The notes below the pieces were generated by a model, which was not told where the DNA came from, made no database searches, and saw only the letters and a list, made by a program, of their open reading frames with translations. Shown piece after piece: positions 8,745 through 16,579 of a stretch of DNA of 64,000 bases. Positions within the stretch are counted from its first letter, which is position 1. The number at the start of each line of letters is the position of its first letter. The position numbers and the translations under genes are program-made. This DNA comes from Amycolatopsis sulphurea (GTDB lineage Bacteria > Actinomycetota > Actinomycetes > Mycobacteriales > Pseudonocardiaceae): positions 496,001 to 560,000 of the forward strand of contig NZ_PDJK01000002.1 of NCBI RefSeq assembly GCF_002564045.1, in the 5' to 3' direction.

Positions 8745-10318
8745 TACTGGATGTACTCGTAGGCCGGCAGGGTCAGGAAGTCGGGGAACTCGTCGGCCAG
8801 CGCGACCTGCTCGAACAGCTCGACCGCCGGCTTCAGCAGGTCCTCGGGCACCTCGGCGGCAAGCTCGCCGCGTACGTCGGCGACAACGCCGCGCACCAGC
8901 TCCGCGGTGACCTTCTCGCCATTGTCGAGCTGTGTGCCGTTCTTGACCCACTGCCACACCTGCGACCGCGAGATCTCCGCCGTGGCGGCGTCCTCCATCA
9001 GGTTGTGGATGGCCGCCGCACCGTTGCCGCTCAGCCAGGACGCGATGTAACGGACACCGACGTCCACGGCGGCACGCAGCCCGGCCGCGGTCGCGCTACC
9101 CGGGGTCGACGCGACGTCGAGCAACTGATCGGCCGTCACGCTCACCTCGTCACGGGTGCGCTCCAGCTGGTTCGGCTTGTCGCCGAGAACCTTGTCGAAC
9201 TCGTCCTTGCACAGCGCCACCATGCCGGGGTGCGCAACCCACGAACCGTCGAAGCCGTCGCCCGCTTCGCGCGCCTTGTCCGCGTGCACCTTGTCGAAAG
9301 CGCCCTGGTTGACCCCGGGGTCCTTGCTCGGGATGAACGCCGCCATCCCACCGATGGCGAACGCACCGCGCTTGTGGCACGTACGCACCAGCAGCTCGGT
9401 GTACGCGCGCATGAACGGTGCTGTCATGGTCACCGAGTTACGGTCCGGCAGCACGAACTTCTCGCCCGCGTCGCGGAAGTACTTGATCACGCTGAACAGG
9501 TAGTCCCAGCGCCCCGCGTTCAGCCCCGAAGCGTGCTCACGCAGCTCGTACAGGATCTCTTCCATCTCGAATGCGGCCGGGATGGTCTCGATCAGCACAG
9601 TCGCGCGGACCGTGCCATGCTCGATGCCCAACGCCTTCTCGGCTTGCGTGAACACGTCGTTCCACAGCCGCGCTTCGAGGTGGCTTTCCATCTTCGGCAG
9701 ATAGAAGTATGGCCCCTTGCCGCTGTCGAGCAGCGCGCGCACGTTGTGGAAGAAGTAGAACCCGAAGTCGACCAGCGCGCCGACCCCCTTGCGCCCACCG
9801 AAGGTGAGGTTGCGCTCGTCGAGGTGCCAGCCGCGCGGGCGGACCACGATCGTCGCGTGCTCGACGCCGTCCTTCAGCGCGTAGTGCTTGCCGTTCTGGT
9901 CGAGCGTGATGCTGCCGCGTACGGCGTCATGCAGGTTGACCTGTCCGCCGACGACGTTGGCCCAATGCGGCGTGTTCGCGTCCTCGAAGTCGGCGAGCCA
10001 CACCTTGGCGCCGGAGTTGAGCGCGTTGATGGTCATCTTGCGGTCGGTCGGGCCGGTGATCTCCACGCGGCGGTCGCGCAACGCTTCGGGCGCCCCGGCG
10101 ACCTGCCAGTCACCCTCGCGGATTTCCTTCGTCTCGGGCAGGAAGTCGAGCCGTCCGGTGGTGCGGGCCTCCTCGCGGCGCCTGCCGCGGGCGGCGAGCA
10201 GCTCATCGCGGCGCGCGGCGAACGCGTCGTGCAGCCCCGCCACGAAGGCGAGGGCTTCCGGCGTCAGGATCTCGTCCCCGCGTTCGACCGATCCGCCGAG
10301 GACCTGGGCTTCAGACAT
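8744..10318 (-). CDS. aceB: Malate synthase (A type)
   Basis: The 524-residue enzyme condenses glyoxylate with acetyl-CoA to malate. Conserved stretches include KVWLADFEDANTP, VRPRGWHLDERN, IETIPAAFEMEEILYEL, GRWDYLFS and GGMAAFIPSKDP. The length fits isoform A (about 530 residues) rather than G (about 720). The ATG at 10318 is the first good start. No isocitrate lyase is adjacent, and the neighbours are a citrate-lyase-like protein and an AllR-like IclR regulator. That suggests glyoxylate arrives here from purine/allantoin breakdown rather than the classical shunt. Direct repeats at 10359-10395 upstream are candidate operators. Confidence 0.95.
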   Translation of the reverse strand: MSEAQVLGGSVERGDEILTPEALAFVAGLHDAFAARRDELLAARGRRREEARTTGRLDFLPETKEIREGDWQVAGAPEALRDRRVEITGPTDRKMTINALNSGAKVWLADFEDANTPHWANVVGGQVNLHDAVRGSITLDQNGKHYALKDGVEHATIVVRPRGWHLDERNLTFGGRKGVGALVDFGFYFFHNVRALLDSGKGPYFYLPKMESHLEARLWNDVFTQAEKALGIEHGTVRATVLIETIPAAFEMEEILYELREHASGLNAGRWDYLFSVIKYFRDAGEKFVLPDRNSVTMTAPFMRAYTELLVRTCHKRGAFAIGGMAAFIPSKDPGVNQGAFDKVHADKAREAGDGFDGSWVAHPGMVALCKDEFDKVLGDKPNQLERTRDEVSVTADQLLDVASTPGSATAAGLRAAVDVGVRYIASWLSGNGAAAIHNLMEDAATAEISRSQVWQWVKNGTQLDNGEKVTAELVRGVVADVRGELAAEVPEDLLKPAVELFEQVALADEFPDFLTLPAYEYIQ

Positions 10319-10358
10319 GCGCAACACCCCGAGTGCTGGTTGGGATAACGTCCCTACG

Positions 10359-10395
10359 GTTTCTACATGACGGACTATAGTTTCTGCATAGCGGA
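10359..10395. promoter_or_regulatory. Tandem operator-like repeats between aceB and iclR
   Basis: Two 16-bp direct repeats, GTTTCTACATGACGGA (10359-10374) and GTTTCTGCATAGCGGA (10380-10395), match at 13 positions and are spaced 21 bp apart, two helical turns. The second is also close to a palindrome (TTCTGC ATA GCGGAA). They lie in the divergent gap between aceB and the IclR gene, where an IclR dimer would be expected to bind. Confidence 0.6.
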
Positions 10396-10426
10396 AGCTC
10401 AATCGGGACTGTGAGGAGGACCACCG

Positions 10427-11191
10427 GTGGCGGCGGAGAAAGGCGGGCGGGATGGCGGCGTGCAGTCGCTGCAGCGGGCATTCGAGCTGCTGGAACACCT
10501 GGCGGACACCGGTGGCGAGGCCAGCCTGTCGGAGCTGGCGACCCTGTCCGGGCTGCCGATGCCGACGATCCACCGCCTGATCCGGACGCTTGTGGACCTG
10601 GGTTACGTGCGGCAGAACAACAATCGGCGCTACGCACTGGGTGCCCGGCTGATCCGCCTGGGCGAGAACGCGAGCATGCAGTTCGGAGCGTGGGCGCGGC
10701 CGCTGCTCGCGGAGCTCGTCGACGAGGTCGGCGAGACGGCGAACCTAGCCGTGCTGGAACGCGACGAAGTCGTGTACGTGGCACAGGTGCCGTCGAAGCA
10801 CTCGATGCGGATGTTCACCGAGGTGGGCCGCCGGCTGCTGCCACACGGCACCGGCGTCGGCAAGGCGATGCTCTCGCAGCTACCCGTCGACGAGGTCGCG
10901 GCGCTGCTGTCGCGCACCGGCATGCCCGCCTACACCGAACACACCTTCACCGACCCGAAGGCGCTGGCGGACGAGCTGAAGAAGATCGCGGGCCAGGGCT
11001 ACGCGCTGGACGAGGCCGAGCAGGAACTGGGCGTCCGCTGCATCGCGGTCGCCGTTCCCGGCGCGCCGGTCCCGGCCGCGGTGTCGGTCTCCGGCCCGTC
11101 CGGCCGCCTGACCGCGGACGCCGTCGGCCACATCGCGCCGGTGGTGCAGAAGACCGCGAACCGGCTGGCCCAGCAGCTGCCGGTGGGGTGA
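10427..11191 (+). CDS. IclR-family regulator, AllR-like
   Basis: The 254-residue protein has an N-terminal winged helix (residues about 15-75, with SLSELATLSGLPMPTIHRLIRTLVDLGYV) and a C-terminal IclR effector domain (residues about 85-250). The GTG start at 10427 is preceded by GTGAGGAGGACC, a strong ribosome-binding site. In Streptomyces, AllR of this family represses allantoin and glyoxylate genes including a malate synthase. The divergent position to aceB supports the same wiring. The effector is not readable from sequence. Classical acetate-shunt IclR is the alternative. Confidence 0.82.
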   Translation: MAAEKGGRDGGVQSLQRAFELLEHLADTGGEASLSELATLSGLPMPTIHRLIRTLVDLGYVRQNNNRRYALGARLIRLGENASMQFGAWARPLLAELVDEVGETANLAVLERDEVVYVAQVPSKHSMRMFTEVGRRLLPHGTGVGKAMLSQLPVDEVAALLSRTGMPAYTEHTFTDPKALADELKKIAGQGYALDEAEQELGVRCIAVAVPGAPVPAAVSVSGPSGRLTADAVGHIAPVVQKTANRLAQQLPVG

Positions 11192-11252
11192 TTCCCGGCA
11201 GGGCTCAGCCGTTTCCGATGCCGGTCACGAGGATTCCCGGCCGCTACCGCGC

Positions 11253-12803
11253 TCAGCCCAGCAGCGCGTCCACGAAGGCACCCGGTTCGAACGGCGCCAG
11301 GTCGTCCGGGCCCTCGCCGAGGCCGACCAGTTTCACCGGGACACCGAGTTCGCGCTGGACCTGGAAGACGATGCCGCCCTTCGCGGTGCCGTCCAGTTTG
11401 GTGAGCACGATGCCGGTCACGTCGATGACCTCGGCGAAGACCCGGGCCTGGGCGAGGCCGTTCTGGCCGGTCGTCGCGTCGAGGACCAGCAGGACCTCGT
11501 CGACCTTGGCCTGCTTTTCCACGACTCGCTTGACCTTGCCCAGCTCGTCCATCAGGCCGGTCTTCGTGTGCAGGCGGCCGGCGGTGTCCACCAGAACCGC
11601 GTCCACGCTCTCGGTGATGCCCTGCTTGACCGCGTCGAAGGCGACCGCGGCAGGGTCCGCGCCCTCCTTGCCGCGCACCACCGAAGCACCCGCACGTTCG
11701 CCCCAGGTCTGCAACTGGTCGGCGGCCGCGGCGCGGAACGTGTCGGCCGCGCCGAGCACCACGGTGGCGCCCTGGGCGACCAGGACCCGGGCCAGTTTCC
11801 CGGTGGTGGTGGTCTTGCCGGTGCCGTTCACGCCGGCGACCAGCACGACGGCCGGCTGCTTCTTGCCGTCGACCTCGTGCGGCAGCGCACGCACGGAGCG
11901 CTCGGAGTCCGTGGACAGCGCGGCGGTCAGCACCTCGCGCAGCACCTCACGGGCCTCGTCGGAGGAACGCACGGCGCGGCGGCCCAGCTCGTCGCGCAGC
12001 CGTTCCACGATCTGCGTCGTGGTGGCCGCGCCGAGGTCGGCGAGCAGCAGGGTGTCCTCCACGTCCTGCCACGAATCCTCGTCGAGGTCACCACCGCCGA
12101 GCAGGCCGAGCAGGCTCTGCCCGAACATCGAGCGCGACTTCGACAGCCGCCCGCGCAGCCGCTCCAGCCGCCCGGTCGCGGGGTCGATCTCGTCGGCCGG
12201 CTCGGATGCGGGCTCCGCCACCGGCTCGGCCGGAGGGGCTGGGGCGCTGGCCGAGTCAGGTGCGGCCGGCGTGGCGGGCTTGGCTGATGTGACAGGTGCG
12301 GCGGGCGTCGCAGGCTCGGCTGGTTTGGTGGGCTTCGCAGGTTCGGCTGGTGCGGCAGGCTCGGCTGGTTTGGTGGGCGTCGCAGGCTCGGCCGGTGTGG
12401 CGGGTTTGGCTGACGCGGCGGGTTTGGCTGACGTAGCGGGCTTGGCTGGTGCCTCAGCCTCGGCCTCCGCCGCGGCTTCCGGCTCCGGCAGCGCGACGTC
12501 GCGTACCGAGCGTTGGTCGGAATCCCGCGGCACGGCTGCGTCGTCGCCCACACCGGGCTGCCCGTCCACCTCCGGCCGGTCCACGACCGGATGCGCCTCC
12601 CCCGGATTCGGGCGAGCCTCACCGCCGGGCGCGAAGGTGATCCCGCCGCTCGCGGCGTACCCCCCGCCCTTGGGCTTCTGCTCGACCTCGCGGGGCTCGG
12701 CGATGCTGATCCGCCGCCGACGCGCGATGAGCAGCCCGGACACCAGAACGGCGACCAGGACGACGACGGCGGCGATGACGATCCAGAACCAGGTGCTCGA
12801 CAC
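11253..12803 (-). CDS. ftsY: Signal recognition particle receptor FtsY
   Basis: The 516-residue protein docks ribosome-SRP complexes at the membrane through GTP hydrolysis. Residues 5-27 form a membrane anchor. Residues about 105-204 are a degenerate Ala/Pro/Lys repeat (AKPATPAEP-type units). The NG domain follows, with G1 GVNGTGKTTTTGK (324-336), DTAGR (406-410) and TKLDGTAKGG (468-477). The long low-complexity acidic/Pro region and the N-terminal membrane helix are common in actinobacterial FtsY. It sits leftward of smc, as in many actinobacteria, but separated from it by anmK and the symporter. Confidence 0.95.
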   Translation of the reverse strand: MSSTWFWIVIAAVVVLVAVLVSGLLIARRRRISIAEPREVEQKPKGGGYAASGGITFAPGGEARPNPGEAHPVVDRPEVDGQPGVGDDAAVPRDSDQRSVRDVALPEPEAAAEAEAEAPAKPATSAKPAASAKPATPAEPATPTKPAEPAAPAEPAKPTKPAEPATPAAPVTSAKPATPAAPDSASAPAPPAEPVAEPASEPADEIDPATGRLERLRGRLSKSRSMFGQSLLGLLGGGDLDEDSWQDVEDTLLLADLGAATTTQIVERLRDELGRRAVRSSDEAREVLREVLTAALSTDSERSVRALPHEVDGKKQPAVVLVAGVNGTGKTTTTGKLARVLVAQGATVVLGAADTFRAAAADQLQTWGERAGASVVRGKEGADPAAVAFDAVKQGITESVDAVLVDTAGRLHTKTGLMDELGKVKRVVEKQAKVDEVLLVLDATTGQNGLAQARVFAEVIDVTGIVLTKLDGTAKGGIVFQVQRELGVPVKLVGLGEGPDDLAPFEPGAFVDALLG

Positions 12804-12944
12804 GCCACCATCCTGTCATCCGCGCCCCGGCCCGCCCGGACACCCCACGCCCGGCCGCCAACGGCCAACCCGGCGGGTTCCGATTGGGCCAAGACTTCAC
12901 GAACCTGCTTGCGCCCTCGCGGCGTGAGGACTAGACCAATCCGG

Positions 12945-14159
12945 ATGACCAGCCACCGTTTCCGTGTACTCGGGCTGCTGTCCGGTACCTCGGCTGATGG
13001 CATCGACGTCGCCGTCGCCGAGCTGCACGCCGAAGCGCAGACAGTGGTACTCACCCCGCTCGGCACGCTCGACGTGCCGTACCCCGCGAAGCTGCGAACC
13101 GCGCTCCTCGACGCTCTGCCACCACAGCCAAGCAGCGCCGAAGCGCTGACGGTGCTCGACACGCGCATCGGGCAGGCGTTCGCCGAAGCGGCAACGCGCG
13201 GCATCGCAGAGCACGGTCCGGTGGATTTCATCGCTTCACTGGGCCAGACCGTCTTTCACTGGGTCGAAGACGGCGTCGCACTCGGCACGCTCCAGCTGGG
13301 CCAGCCGGCATGGATCGCCGAACGCACCGGCGTACCGGTCGTCGCTGACCTTCGCATCCGCGACATCACCGCGGGTGGCCAAGGCGCTCCGCTGGCGAGC
13401 ACGCTGGACGCGCTGTGGCTGCGTGACCTCGCCGAACAGACCGGACGTCCGGTCGCGGCGTTGAATCTGGGCGGCATCGCGAACATCACCGTCGTCACCA
13501 TCACCGCAGCCGCCGAGGACGTACTCGCCTACGACACCGGCCCGGCGAACGCCTTACTCGACCTTGCCGCCGCGCGAGTGACCTGCGGTGCACGGCAAGC
13601 CGACGTGGACGGGCACCTCGCGCTGACCGGCTCCATACGAACGGACCTGCTCGACCGCCTGCTGGCCGACCCGTATTTCGCCGCTGCACCGCCGAAATCC
13701 ACCGGAAAAGAGCACTTCCACAGCGCTTATCTCGACACCGCGCTGAGCGGCTTGCCCTCGCTGCGCCCGGAAGACCTGCTGGCGACGCTGACCGAACTGA
13801 CCGCCGTCACCGTCGCCACGGCATGCCGCCGACACGACGTGGCGACCGTGGTGGCGTCCGGCGGCGGCGTGGCGAACCCGGCGGTGATAGCCGCGCTCGC
13901 CCGGCACCTGCCGGCCGGCTCGCTGCGTACGAGCAACGACCTCGGCCTGCCCAGCGCGGGCAAGGAGGCCTACCTGACCGCGTTGCTCGGCTGGCTGAGC
14001 TGGTGCGGCGTCCCGGCGACGCTGCCGTCCGCCACCGGTGCGCGCGGCACGCGGCTACTCGGCGCGCTGACGCCGGGTGTACAACCTCTGTCCCTTCCGG
14101 CCCCGCTAAGGGGCGCCGTGACCCGGCTCCGGGTCGCGGAAACCGGCGCAGCACGGTAG
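12945..14159 (+). CDS. anmK: Anhydro-N-acetylmuramic acid kinase
   Basis: The 404-residue kinase opens the 1,6-anhydro ring of anhydro-MurNAc and phosphorylates it to MurNAc-6-phosphate during cell-wall recycling. The ATP-binding GLLSGTSADGIDVAV near residues 9-23 and ALNLGGIANIT near residue 170 are diagnostic. The ATG at 12945 begins the conserved region. The gene ends nine bases before a sodium:solute symporter start, so the two are probably co-transcribed. No MurQ etherase or NagZ is in view, so the next step must be encoded elsewhere. Confidence 0.93.
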   Translation: MTSHRFRVLGLLSGTSADGIDVAVAELHAEAQTVVLTPLGTLDVPYPAKLRTALLDALPPQPSSAEALTVLDTRIGQAFAEAATRGIAEHGPVDFIASLGQTVFHWVEDGVALGTLQLGQPAWIAERTGVPVVADLRIRDITAGGQGAPLASTLDALWLRDLAEQTGRPVAALNLGGIANITVVTITAAAEDVLAYDTGPANALLDLAAARVTCGARQADVDGHLALTGSIRTDLLDRLLADPYFAAAPPKSTGKEHFHSAYLDTALSGLPSLRPEDLLATLTELTAVTVATACRRHDVATVVASGGGVANPAVIAALARHLPAGSLRTSNDLGLPSAGKEAYLTALLGWLSWCGVPATLPSATGARGTRLLGALTPGVQPLSLPAPLRGAVTRLRVAETGAAR

Positions 14160-14168
14160 GAGAGGCTC

Positions 14169-15734
14169 ATGAACCCTGTCGATCTCGTGATCGTCATCGT
14201 GTATCTCGCCGCGATGCCGATCATCGGCGTGCTGGTCGGCCGCAGGCAGAAGTCCGCGAACGACTATTTCGTCGGCGAGCGCAGCATGCCGTGGTGGGCG
14301 GTGACGCTGTCGGTGGTGGCCACGGAGACCTCCACGCTCACCGTCATCTCCACACCCGGCCTGGTCTTCGGCAGCGCGTTCCTGTTCCTGGAAGTGGCCT
14401 TCGGCTACATAATCGGCCGAATCATCGCCGCTTTCGTCTTGCTCCCCCGCTATTTCCGCGGCAATTACGTGAGCGCCTACGAATACCTCGGCCGCCGGTT
14501 CGGCCGCGGGCTGCAGGGCACCGCGTCGGTCACCTTCGTGGTGACCCGGCTGCTGGCCGAGGGCCTGCGGCTGTTCGCGGGCGCGATCCCGATCAAGGCG
14601 ATCCTGGACCACTACGGGATCCACACCGCGTACTGGCACATCGTGGTGCTGCTGACCGCGCTGACCGTGATCTACGCCTTCGTCGGCGGGATCAAGTCGG
14701 TGATCTGGGTGGACGTGATCCAGTGGTCGCTCTACATCCTCGGCGCGATCGGCGCGGTGATCTTCCTGTCCACCAAGCTGCCGGACGGCTGGCTGCACAC
14801 CGCGGCGAGCCAGGGCCGGTTCCAGCTCACCGATTTCGTCTCGAACGTGTTCACCAACCCGTACGCGTTCGTCGGCGCGGTGATCGGCGGGGCGTTCCTG
14901 TCCATGGCCTCGCACGGCGCGGACCAGCTGATCGTCGGACGGCTGCTGTCCTGCCGGAGCCTGCGCGACGGCCAGCGCGCGCTGATCGGCTCGGCCTTCG
15001 TGGTGTTCGTGCAGTTCGCCCTGTTCCTGCTGGTAGGCGCCATGCTGTGGGTGTTCACCGGCGGCCGCACCGGCGCCACCGCGACCGCCGTCGCGGCCGG
15101 GAAGATGTCCGCCGACGACGTGTTCTCCACCTTCATCGTCAACGATCTGCCGGTCGGTCTCGCCGGGCTGCTGATCGCGGGCATCCTCGCCTCGACCATG
15201 GGCGCGCTGGCCTCCGCCCTGAACGCGCTGTCCACGTCCACCATCGCCGACCTCTACCAGCGCTTCACCCACCGCTCGTTCGGAGACGCCAGACTGCTCC
15301 GCCACGGTCGCATGTGGACACTGATCTGGGCGGTGGTGTTCGCGATCTTCGCCTCGCTGTTCACCAACTCCAAGGACCCGGTGATCCAGCAGGGCCTCGG
15401 CATCGTCGGCTACACCTACGGCGCCCTGCTCGGCTCGTTCTTCCTCGGCCTGCTGATCCGCAAGGCCCACCAGCCCGACGCGGTGATCGCGTTCGCCTGC
15501 TCCGTGGTGGGCATGGCGTTCCTGATCCTGTTCGTGAAATTCGACAAGACCACCACCGCGATCCATATCCAGTTCGGTACGGCAACCAAGACGCTGGTGC
15601 CGCTGGCGACCTATTGGTACACCTTCGCGGGGGTCTTGATCACGATGCTCGTGGGCGGGCTGCTCGCCCTGCGCCACCGCGGCGCCGACCCTCGGGCGGC
15701 GGAGGTGGAGGAAGCCCCGGAAGGGGCTGCCTGA
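14169..15734 (+). CDS. Sodium:solute symporter (SSS family)
   Basis: The 521-residue membrane protein has about 13 hydrophobic helices and the SSS-family start (VDLVIVIVYLAAMPIIGVLVGRR). It also has the conserved RSMPWWAVTLSVVATETSTLT and GASHGADQL-like segments. It would import a sugar, amino acid or similar solute with Na+. A ribosome-binding site (AGGAGAGG) precedes the ATG at 14169. Tight linkage to anmK suggests the cargo may be anhydro-MurNAc or a related wall sugar, which is inference. It could equally be a sialic-acid or glucose-type carrier. Confidence 0.85.
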   Translation: MNPVDLVIVIVYLAAMPIIGVLVGRRQKSANDYFVGERSMPWWAVTLSVVATETSTLTVISTPGLVFGSAFLFLEVAFGYIIGRIIAAFVLLPRYFRGNYVSAYEYLGRRFGRGLQGTASVTFVVTRLLAEGLRLFAGAIPIKAILDHYGIHTAYWHIVVLLTALTVIYAFVGGIKSVIWVDVIQWSLYILGAIGAVIFLSTKLPDGWLHTAASQGRFQLTDFVSNVFTNPYAFVGAVIGGAFLSMASHGADQLIVGRLLSCRSLRDGQRALIGSAFVVFVQFALFLLVGAMLWVFTGGRTGATATAVAAGKMSADDVFSTFIVNDLPVGLAGLLIAGILASTMGALASALNALSTSTIADLYQRFTHRSFGDARLLRHGRMWTLIWAVVFAIFASLFTNSKDPVIQQGLGIVGYTYGALLGSFFLGLLIRKAHQPDAVIAFACSVVGMAFLILFVKFDKTTTAIHIQFGTATKTLVPLATYWYTFAGVLITMLVGGLLALRHRGADPRAAEVEEAPEGAA

Positions 15735-15752
15735 CCCGTTGCCGACGGCGCT

Positions 15753-15768
15753 GTGAAGGTCCCTTCAC
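15753..15768. repeat. GTGAAGG/CCTTCAC palindrome, copy 1
   Basis: A 16-bp near-palindrome, GTGAAGGTCCCTTCAC, starts 19 bases after the symporter stop codon. It could act as a weak terminator for the anmK-symporter unit. It is a diverged copy of the two better elements 200 bases downstream. Confidence 0.6.
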
Positions 15769-15950
15769 GGACCGAAGGCCAGGGTCCCGGCAAAGTTGGT
15801 CGAAGGGCCTGTGATCAGCAGAGAGCCGTGGCTGCCGCGTCATCATCGGCGGGGTACCTGCCATCTCGATCGATTGCGCCCGGCAGCAGGCGATGCGGAG
15901 GTGTTCGAGTCGCGCGACCACCTCGTGGTGTGTTCCGGACCGGTTTCAGG

Positions 15951-16004
15951 TCTGTGAAGGGGCCCTTCACAGACTCTGAGTCCGTGAAGGGCCCCTTCAC
16001 AGAC
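15951..16004. repeat. Paired GTGAAGGG/CCCTTCAC palindromes, copies 2 and 3
   Basis: Two palindromes lie nearly back to back. Copy 2 (15951-15973) is a perfect 11+1+11 inverted repeat with arms TCTGTGAAGGG and CCCTTCACAGA. Copy 3 (15980-16004) has nearly identical arms. A short CTCTGAG linker separates them. RNA from either strand would fold into stable hairpins. Such elements look like dispersed intergenic repeats of the genus rather than gene-specific sites. Confidence 0.75.
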
Positions 16005-16288
16005 CTCCTCTCCTTCGGTTCGCACCGGCGACTGTTCAAAGTGGACTGGTAGCTGTGGACTGGTAGATGTGGGCGCGCTGTGAAGCCTTCGGGATTCGCC
16101 CGCACGGGTCTTGCTCGGCGCCGGTGTTCACCATTTGCTACAGGTAGAACGGCAGCCGACCGCCCGTCGGCCGGAAGAGTTGAGCACCCGAAGTGGCCCG
16201 CGAACAAGACGTAGTTGCTCTAGTCGGCTATCTTCTAGGTTCTTTTTCTCTGGTGCTCGCTGCTTTATTCCGGTGTGGTTGATCCACT

Positions 16289-16531
16289 ATGGCGAAGCCC
16301 CCGGTATCCTCGGCGACCCGGACGTTCGGTGAACGTGTCCGGGAGTGCCGTCATGAGCTCGGCGTCAGCCAGGAGACGCTGGCGGCGTGTGCGGGGCTGC
16401 ACTGGACGTTCGTGAGCCAGGCCGAGCGCGGGCTGCGCAACATCAGCCTGCACAACCTGCTCAAGCTCTCCGCCGGGCTGCAGGTCGACCCGGCGCGGCT
16501 GGTCACCGGGCTGGAGCCGCCGGAGTCCTGA
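16289..16531 (+). CDS. Small XRE-family helix-turn-helix regulator
   Basis: The 80-residue protein is a single Cro/C1-type DNA-binding domain: FGERVRECRHELGVSQETLA, then the recognition helix region TFVSQAERGLRNISL and HNLLKLSAGLQVDP. Size and pattern resemble controller (C) proteins of restriction-modification systems, but no methylase or nuclease gene is near. The ATG at 16289 has no obvious ribosome-binding site, so the message may be leaderless or weakly translated. It is convergent with smc. It may be a stand-alone house regulator or a remnant of a lost system. Confidence 0.75.
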   Translation: MAKPPVSSATRTFGERVRECRHELGVSQETLAACAGLHWTFVSQAERGLRNISLHNLLKLSAGLQVDPARLVTGLEPPES

Positions 16532-16579
16532 ACCCGGGCGCGCCAGGTCCACTGTGGACAATCGGGCACCGGCGGGCAC

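Larger units (their letters stand above)
15735..16288. other. Intergenic region with palindromic repeats
   Basis: No credible gene lies in these 554 bases. They contain three copies of a GTGAAGG/CCTTCAC palindrome (see the repeat entries). From about 16200 onward, just before the XRE regulator, the composition becomes clearly richer in A and T than the surrounding DNA. Reading frames through the palindromes encode the phrase VKGPFT on either strand and should not be taken as proteins. Confidence 0.7.
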
